From JBCAWW01 sp039024315 (lineage in GTDB: Bacteria > Bacteroidota > Bacteroidia > J057), in contig JBCCQN010000067.1 of NCBI GenBank assembly GCA_039024315.1, positions 1-36,738 of the forward strand: a DNA stretch of 36,738 nucleotides, in the 5' to 3' direction. This document shows, in pieces, positions 31,887-36,738 of the stretch. The first letter of the stretch is position 1. Each line of letters starts with the position of its first letter. Under the pieces are notes generated by a model. It was not told the origin of the DNA, searched no databases, and saw only the letters and a list, made by a program, of their open reading frames with translations. Made by a program: the position numbers and the translations under genes.

Positions 31887-33227
31887 ATGGCCATGAACAG
31901 AAGAAACTTTATCAAGACAGCAGCAGCAACGGCGGGGGCCATTTCTATGCCCTACATACTTCCTTCTGGGCGCTTATTTGCCCAAACCACCGCCCGTCGG
32001 GCCAATCACGTAGTGTTGGTACTTTTTGCCGGAGGAGTGAGGCAGCAAGAAACGGTTGACATGCGCTATCTAGATGGTAGCCAAAATGAAGCCATCCCCG
32101 GCAACATCATGTACAATCTACTCGATGGGGCGCCTCCTATCGACAAGATCGTTTATGGTACTACTGGCAACCGTCCCGGAGAGATTCCGATCCCTGCGGT
32201 CTTGTCAAACCCTCTCCAACGTCAGGGGACGCTCTTTAGAGAGATGCGTGCCTCTCAAGCGGGCCATTATAGCGGTTTGAACGTTGCGGTTCAGGGCAAT
32301 ACCAAGGTTACTCAAGGTCTCCGTCAAAAACCCATCAACCCAACCATATTTGAATACCTACGCCGGCATGCTGGCTTTATGGCCACTGATACTTGGTTTG
32401 TCGGAAATGGGATTGGTAATTCGGTACCCCTGCTCAATTACAGTGAGCATCCAGATTATGGGGCTACCTATGGAGCTAATTTCTTTGCTCCTAGGATTAC
32501 CTTCGGTGAACTCGGATTCAAGCATTTAGCCAATGCCAAAAATTATCACCCTGAGTATGAGTTGGAACCAATGTATAAGATGAAAACCTTTCTTGACAAT
32601 AGCTTTAGACAGGTTTCAGAAGGTTCAACGGGCATAGGTAATACTATGGAAGAAAAGCTCTTTATCAAGGGTTTTATGGAAGAGATGTTCACTAAAACAC
32701 AAAGTGGTACGATTACCAGTCCAGCCGTGATGGACACTAGTGATCTGGTAACTCTGAGCTATACTTGTGAGGTTTTGCAATGGTTCAAGCCTGCTCTGAC
32801 AGTTGTCAATTTCAATGATATGGACGCCTGCCACGGCAGTTTTACGGCTTATTTGCGCAACCTTCACCGACTAGATCACGGAGTAGGCTTCCTTTGGGAT
32901 TTTATTCAAAACCAAATCCCTGAAATGGCTAATGATACCATCATGATCCTACTGCCTGAATGTGGACGTAACTTAGATCCCAATCCCATCCGTGATGAAA
33001 ACAATTGGTTTGGCTATGACCATAGCGATTTCAATACCCAACGCATTTTTGGCATGATGGCGGGGCCCACTGTACCCCAAGACCTTGTGGTCGGGGATGA
33101 AAATAATCCGGTGGGAGAATCTGCTGATGTAGTACCGACTATAGCTGATATTTTTGGCATTAAGCAAACTGTAGTCAACCAAGGTTTACTTTCGGCGACT
33201 GCTATGTCTCTCTTTGATCGAATCTAA
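31887..33227 (+). CDS. Tat-exported DUF1501 family protein
   Basis: From the ATG at 31887 (447 residues), or 31893 (445), the protein begins MAMNRRNFIKTAAATAGAIS, a twin-arginine signal with RRNFIK. It is therefore exported folded, perhaps with a cofactor. The rest has DUF1501 features: NHVVLVLFAGGVRQQETVDMR, a central MDTSDLVTLSYTCEVLQWF, DMDACHGSFTAYLRNLHRLDHGV and LLPECGRNLDPNPIRDENN. DUF1501 is related to the alkaline phosphatase/sulfatase fold. Activity is not established. A frame open further upstream (31863) would hide the Tat signal. Confidence 0.8.
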   Translation: MAMNRRNFIKTAAATAGAISMPYILPSGRLFAQTTARRANHVVLVLFAGGVRQQETVDMRYLDGSQNEAIPGNIMYNLLDGAPPIDKIVYGTTGNRPGEIPIPAVLSNPLQRQGTLFREMRASQAGHYSGLNVAVQGNTKVTQGLRQKPINPTIFEYLRRHAGFMATDTWFVGNGIGNSVPLLNYSEHPDYGATYGANFFAPRITFGELGFKHLANAKNYHPEYELEPMYKMKTFLDNSFRQVSEGSTGIGNTMEEKLFIKGFMEEMFTKTQSGTITSPAVMDTSDLVTLSYTCEVLQWFKPALTVVNFNDMDACHGSFTAYLRNLHRLDHGVGFLWDFIQNQIPEMANDTIMILLPECGRNLDPNPIRDENNWFGYDHSDFNTQRIFGMMAGPTVPQDLVVGDENNPVGESADVVPTIADIFGIKQTVVNQGLLSATAMSLFDRI

Positions 33228-33229
33228 AT

Positions 33230-34177
33230 ATGCGTTATTTCATTCCTGCTAGCTTGGTTGCATTGTTGATCGGATTTGCCGCTTGTCAACCCGAACCCTA
33301 CGTCAATCCTTTTGAAGGTAACCAAGACCCTCAAGATTCTCTCATTGCTCCTATTGAACAGTTAGAGCCCAATAGTATAGAGGGAATTCACGCTCGTGTT
33401 TTCCGGCCTACATGTGCCAATTCGGGCTGCCATGATGGTACTTTTGAACCAGATTTTCGCACGGTCGAAGCGGCCTATAACACCCTCGTCTGGCACCCTG
33501 TCATCAAAAATGATCCTGCTGGGAGCTATACCTATCGAGTAAAGCCCGGCAATAGTGCCGCCTCTGTGCTTTGGAATCGACTCAATCAAGATATTGATGG
33601 CCAATCGGGTATTATGCCTTTACAGACTGATCCAGGCTCAGATTGGGAAGAGAAAAAGGCGGATTATTTAGCCAATATCAAAGCTTGGATCGATGGAGGG
33701 GCTAAAGATGTCTTCGGCAATCCGCCCCAAAATGGTGAGCTAGCACCCTCCCTACAAGGCATGTTGGCGTTCCCCGTAGGGAATACCACCAATAGACTCA
33801 GTCGCGATGGCGCCAATGGACCCGTCAAGGTCGCCGCTGGTACCAATCAAGTAGATTTATGGTTTAGTTTTTCTGATGATAATACTGCCGCATCTGATCT
33901 GTTACATAACAAACTCAAGCTATCCATCGAAGTGGATGGTTTTGAGGGCCAAGGCGAACAGGCGCTGCAAATTGTCAATCCTATAAATGGACCGGGCTTA
34001 TTTGGGACCACCTCTTACACCCATAAAATCACGGTGGATTTGAGTTCCTTCGCGAGTGGAAATCTGGTATATGTGAGAGTTTACGTCAAGGAAAATGCCC
34101 AAGCGAGTATAACCGAAATTCCAACGAACGGTAGTGCCAATTATACGAAGGCCTATTTTTCGATGGAGAGGAAATGA
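33230..34177 (+). CDS. lipoprotein with a CX4CH cytochrome-like motif
   Basis: The 315-residue lipoprotein starts two bases after the DUF1501 stop; its lipobox is IGFAAC (Cys19). FRPTCANSGCHDGTFEPDF carries Cys-x4-Cys-His, like a c-type heme site but with four residues between the cysteines instead of two. Such spacing is known in some multiheme cytochromes. A likely axial ligand is Met in the later SGIMPLQTDPG. The order fits surface cytochrome-like domains that occur with DUF1501 proteins. The second half, from about residue 185, is a beta-sandwich-like domain. Heme binding is possible but not shown. Its last 25 bases overlap the opposing kinase-like gene. Confidence 0.7.
   Translation: MRYFIPASLVALLIGFAACQPEPYVNPFEGNQDPQDSLIAPIEQLEPNSIEGIHARVFRPTCANSGCHDGTFEPDFRTVEAAYNTLVWHPVIKNDPAGSYTYRVKPGNSAASVLWNRLNQDIDGQSGIMPLQTDPGSDWEEKKADYLANIKAWIDGGAKDVFGNPPQNGELAPSLQGMLAFPVGNTTNRLSRDGANGPVKVAAGTNQVDLWFSFSDDNTAASDLLHNKLKLSIEVDGFEGQGEQALQIVNPINGPGLFGTTSYTHKITVDLSSFASGNLVYVRVYVKENAQASITEIPTNGSANYTKAYFSMERK
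33766..33782 (-). repeat. hairpin-AACGC element 27
   Basis: Minus strand: TCCC-TAC-GGGG-AACGCC with a T-G outer pair, in the cytochrome-like gene. Confidence 0.55.
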
Positions 34178-35064
34178 GCAAGCTCGGATAACTGATTTGC
34201 GGTTTCTTCGCTTTTTTCGTTATCGTCAAGCATGTTATCCATTTTCTGGATCCATTCATCTAGCTCTTGGCCGCTTTTGATTATGTTTTGAAGGTAAAAC
34301 TTTCCATCCTTGGTGAGGGGTTCATCTCTGAGAAGTTCAACGAGACCCATAAGTCGAGCCAAAGGGGCTCGCACCAAATGAGAGTTGGCAAATGAATAAT
34401 CTTGCAGGCGAGAGTATTGAGCAATCAACTCTTGATCGCGTTCTTTAATATGATGTTGTAGGGCTAAATGCTCCTTTTGACTTGGTGGTAATATGCCTTT
34501 ACGGCTAAAATAAAACCAAATCAAAACGGAAGTTATAACACCTCCCAAAAAGGCCAAAAGTATTACGAAGGCATTGAAAAAGTGATCATTTGTATCTGAT
34601 TTTGCTTTTACAACTGCTAGTGGAGTGGAAGGGACAATATCAGTCTCTAAGCCTATGAAATAAAGGTAGATTAGGTAAGAGAGACGTTGTTTATGGCTAG
34701 ATTTGATATTCTCTAAGGCCAGCCAATCGTTGGCTAATTGGATAGACTCAGCTAGATTCGTTGCGTTTTGTTGACCATTTAGGTCTCGATTTTGTAGCTG
34801 AAATTGCAACCATAATTCTAGCCAGTAGATATCAAATGTGTTTTGGGGGGACAGCTGCGCTGAACGCTTAGTCTCTAAGCACTGCAAAGCTAAATTACTT
34901 TCTCCCTTGAGGAGCAATGATTCGCAGCTCATCAACTCCATCGGAATTTCTCTCGCTTGCGCCCAGCTAGCTAAAAAAAAGAAGAAACAGACTATGCTTA
35001 GCCTAGTGCCGCATCGATACTGAAAAAGTGAAAAGAGTTTATAAAAATTACGAAGATACTTCAT
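34153..35064 (-). CDS. membrane protein with histidine-kinase dimerisation motif, no ATPase domain
   Basis: The ATG at 35064 (a GTG one codon upstream is possible) gives 303 residues. A signal or first helix lies at about 23-37, then a helical periplasmic part, a membrane helix at about residues 170-188, and a coiled coil. SFANSHLVRAPLARLMGLVELL follows (about 228-249), which matches the phospho-acceptor helix of Bacteroidota sensor kinases, with His in NSHLVRAP. The chain ends about 70 residues later with no HATPase motifs (N, G1, F and G2 boxes absent). It may be a phosphotransfer or regulatory partner, or a truncated kinase. Its end overlaps the cytochrome-like gene by 25 bases on the opposite strand. 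Confidence 0.65.
   Translation of the reverse strand: MKYLRNFYKLFSLFQYRCGTRLSIVCFFFFLASWAQAREIPMELMSCESLLLKGESNLALQCLETKRSAQLSPQNTFDIYWLELWLQFQLQNRDLNGQQNATNLAESIQLANDWLALENIKSSHKQRLSYLIYLYFIGLETDIVPSTPLAVVKAKSDTNDHFFNAFVILLAFLGGVITSVLIWFYFSRKGILPPSQKEHLALQHHIKERDQELIAQYSRLQDYSFANSHLVRAPLARLMGLVELLRDEPLTKDGKFYLQNIIKSGQELDEWIQKMDNMLDDNEKSEETANQLSELAHFLSIEK
34852..34871 (+). repeat. hairpin-AACGC element 28
   Basis: CAGC-TGC-GCTG-AACGCTTAG, antisense inside the kinase-like gene. A second stem, GCTTAG-TCT-CTAAGC, begins in its tail. Confidence 0.65.
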
Positions 35065-35188
35065 CACTATTTCGGGAAATCAAATTTTGTTTGAATACTC
35101 GTTTAAATATATGACACTGACAAAGATGATTTTGGTTAAGTTTTAAAGAACTCTTACAGCATAATCCTCTCAAATCCATAGACAGATA

Positions 35189-35635
35189 ATGAATCCCTCA
35201 ATAAATAAATTACTAGGCTTCTGCCTCTTATTTGCCGCTTGTACAGCTCCCATTGATCAGGAACCACGTCCAGTAGAACCCTCCATTAAGGTGCTAAAAT
35301 TGAGCCCTAATGCGGTCCAAGAATTTGTAGATGATCTAGAATTGGTAATCGAATACCTAGACTATGATGGGGACATTGGGCATCCTGATCCAGACGAAAA
35401 GACCCTTTGGGTGCAAGATAGCCGCCTAGATGAGCCCGATTGGTACCATGTACCTCCCATTGCGCCAGTAGGGCAGGAAGTGCCGATTGAAGGGACTTTT
35501 ATCGTTCCGCTCAATCGACTATTCTTGCTCGGCAATGGCCAAGAGGAAGAGGTGTTTTTTACCATCAAGCTCAAAGACCGTGCGGGAAATTGGAGCGAAG
35601 AAGTGATTAGCCCTACGGTAACGGTCAGTCGATGA
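35189..35635 (+). CDS. small lipoprotein of unknown function
   Basis: The 148-residue protein has lipobox LLFAAC (Cys18). LELVIEYLDYDGDIGHPDPDEKTLWV, then FFTIKLKDRAGNWSEEVISP are patterns seen in many small Bacteroidota lipoproteins, probably an Ig-like beta-sandwich. The D-x-DGDIG part may bind calcium (inference). Its TGA overlaps the ATG of the next gene in ATGA, so the two are coupled. Confidence 0.7.
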   Translation: MNPSINKLLGFCLLFAACTAPIDQEPRPVEPSIKVLKLSPNAVQEFVDDLELVIEYLDYDGDIGHPDPDEKTLWVQDSRLDEPDWYHVPPIAPVGQEVPIEGTFIVPLNRLFLLGNGQEEEVFFTIKLKDRAGNWSEEVISPTVTVSR

Positions 35636-36042
35636 AACTCATTTTCAAAAATGCCCATGGGCGCAGCGTATTTGTCCGTAGCTTCAGTATTTGGCTTTGG
35701 GGCGCCGCTATTTTGCTGAGCCCGCTAGGCCTGATTTGGATTTTTCTGGCAGTAGTCGGGACCTATCTGATCATCGATCACTTGCAAACATCTCTCTTAA
35801 GACTGTCGCTCGATCCTCTTAAGCATGAACTACTTTTAGCCTACTACAAGCCTTGGGCAAGATTCCAATTCCTGCGTATTCCCTTTGACGATTTGAGCTT
35901 TCAAATTGAAAAAGCGTCTCTGAAAATATTCTCTCAGAAACGCTTAGTGATTTCGATTAAAGCGAACCGTTATGGGTTGGATCTAAGCCAAATGGAAGCA
36001 TTGAGTCAAAGCTTGCAAAAACTCAATATCGCGGGTAACTAG
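35632..36042 (+). CDS. small membrane protein of unknown function
   Basis: The 136-residue product starts at the ATGA overlap with the lipoprotein gene. Residues about 14-48 form a hydrophobic hairpin of one or two membrane helices (FSIWLWGAAILLSPLGL and IFLAVVGTYLIIDHL). The rest is a soluble tail with alternating strands that looks like a small PH-like domain. No family is recognised with confidence. Its stop overlaps the stop of the opposing aldolase gene in a shared CTAG. Confidence 0.6.
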   Translation: MKLIFKNAHGRSVFVRSFSIWLWGAAILLSPLGLIWIFLAVVGTYLIIDHLQTSLLRLSLDPLKHELLLAYYKPWARFQFLRIPFDDLSFQIEKASLKIFSQKRLVISIKANRYGLDLSQMEALSQSLQKLNIAGN

Positions 36043-36710
36043 GCTCTTACTTCTTTGATTGTCTGGAGTGTACTTTCAACCAAACTGCTCAATTCGTCCC
36101 AAGCTTGCCGAGCCACGATATCCTTTGATACCAGTTTAGAGCCCATACCGACACAGGCTGCTCCTGCGGAGAACCAAGCCTCTAAGTTTGCCCGCTCTGG
36201 ACTCACCCCGCCCGTCGGCATTATGCTACTCCAAGGACAAGGACCTTTGACGGCTTTAATGAAGGCAGGACCTCCGATTTGGCCAGCAGGGAAGATTTTG
36301 ACAATCTCTGCGCCCCATTCTTCGGCTTGGTTGATTTCACTTAAGGTCGCACAGCCTGGACCCCACATTACCTTACGACGATTACAAGCTAGGGCCATCT
36401 CCTGATTCAAAATAGGCGAAACCACAAAATCCGCTCCCAATTGGATATATAGCGAAGAGGTAGCACCATCCACAACTGAACCAATCCCTAATATCATATC
36501 AGGGAGGTTTTGGTGCAGGTATTGCCTCAGCTGGCCATAAACCAAATGGGCAAAATCCCCCCGATTGGTAAACTCCATCAACCTGATCCCACCCTCATAG
36601 CACGCATGCACAATGGCTTTGCAAGTCTCTAAATCTGGATGATAAAACAAGGGCATCATGCCGCTGCGATACAACTCACTCGCGACTTCTATTCTTGAAA
36701 ATTTTGGCAT
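36039..36710 (-). CDS. eda: KDPG/KHG aldolase
   Basis: The 223-residue protein is 2-dehydro-3-deoxy-phosphogluconate / 4-hydroxy-2-oxoglutarate aldolase, which splits KDPG to pyruvate and glyceraldehyde 3-phosphate. Key residues are seen: Glu46 in LMEFTNRG, Schiff-base Lys138 in VKIFPA, the GIGSVVDG strand, WGPGCATLSE, and phosphate-binding MPTGGV. It may serve the Entner-Doudoroff path or the breakdown of uronates. No edd or kdgK gene lies in the window; one could follow upstream beyond 36738. Confidence 0.92.
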   Translation of the reverse strand: MPKFSRIEVASELYRSGMMPLFYHPDLETCKAIVHACYEGGIRLMEFTNRGDFAHLVYGQLRQYLHQNLPDMILGIGSVVDGATSSLYIQLGADFVVSPILNQEMALACNRRKVMWGPGCATLSEINQAEEWGAEIVKIFPAGQIGGPAFIKAVKGPCPWSSIMPTGGVSPERANLEAWFSAGAACVGMGSKLVSKDIVARQAWDELSSLVESTLQTIKEVRA

Positions 36711-36738
36711 ATCAAATTTGTTCTAAAGCTAAAGATAA

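Noticed and set aside
36161..36174. CTCC-TGC-GGAG-AACC hairpin
   Set aside because: Stem and loop fit the dispersed element, but the tail is AACC. It may be a decayed copy and was left out of the count.

Overview
The window looks like chromosomal DNA of a Bacteroidota bacterium, probably a Saprospiraceae-like lineage, though only the phylum is well supported. Signs of this are DUF2851 and paired DUF4230 proteins, a TonB-dependent receptor of the OMP_b-brl_3 type, many short-signal lipoproteins, starts with little Shine-Dalgarno signal, and a TAnnTTTG-type promoter. No tRNA, rRNA or CRISPR was found.

Layout. 1-1136: an AT-hook, histone-H1-like nucleoid protein with its own terminator. 1146-4426: a DUF2851 protein and two consecutive DUF4230 proteins. 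4448-8407 (minus strand): a lipoprotein, a leucine-rich repeat protein, a membrane-anchored endonuclease/exonuclease/phosphatase protein and an exported protein of unknown role. 8496-9778 (minus): PspA/IM30 and a small protein that I read as a paralogue of the C-terminal half of PspA. 9905-12068 (minus): an exported protein and the DNA polymerase III delta' subunit. 12155-15249: a putative barrel protein, a TPR protein and an exported esterase. 15492-17543 (minus): a large lipoprotein with three repeat modules, probably a beta-helix. 17753-19488: a DM13-type lipoprotein and an outer-membrane barrel protein. 19527-20735: a complete IS630-family element with TA target duplication and a -1 frameshift signal. 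20910-25778: a TonB-dependent receptor and a dipeptidyl peptidase IV.

25876-30140 is a phenylacetate module: a TetR regulator followed by paaE-A-B-C-D, encoding the ring-epoxidising multicomponent oxygenase. A -7 box overlaps an inverted repeat that fits a TetR operator, and a strong terminator closes the operon. 30460-34177 is a four-gene surface cluster: two related lipoproteins, a Tat-exported DUF1501 protein and a lipoprotein with a CX4CH cytochrome-like motif. The end of the window holds a histidine-kinase-like protein without an ATPase domain, two small proteins and KDPG aldolase.

The most unusual signal is a dispersed miniature element that I found 28 times by eye on both strands: a 3-7 bp hairpin, usually with a loop starting in T, followed directly by AACGC(T). 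Stem sequences differ between copies but pairing is kept by compensating changes. Copies lie both between genes and inside genes, in all three reading frames, so selection seems to act on the nucleic acid and not on a peptide. I do not recognise it as a described repeat family.
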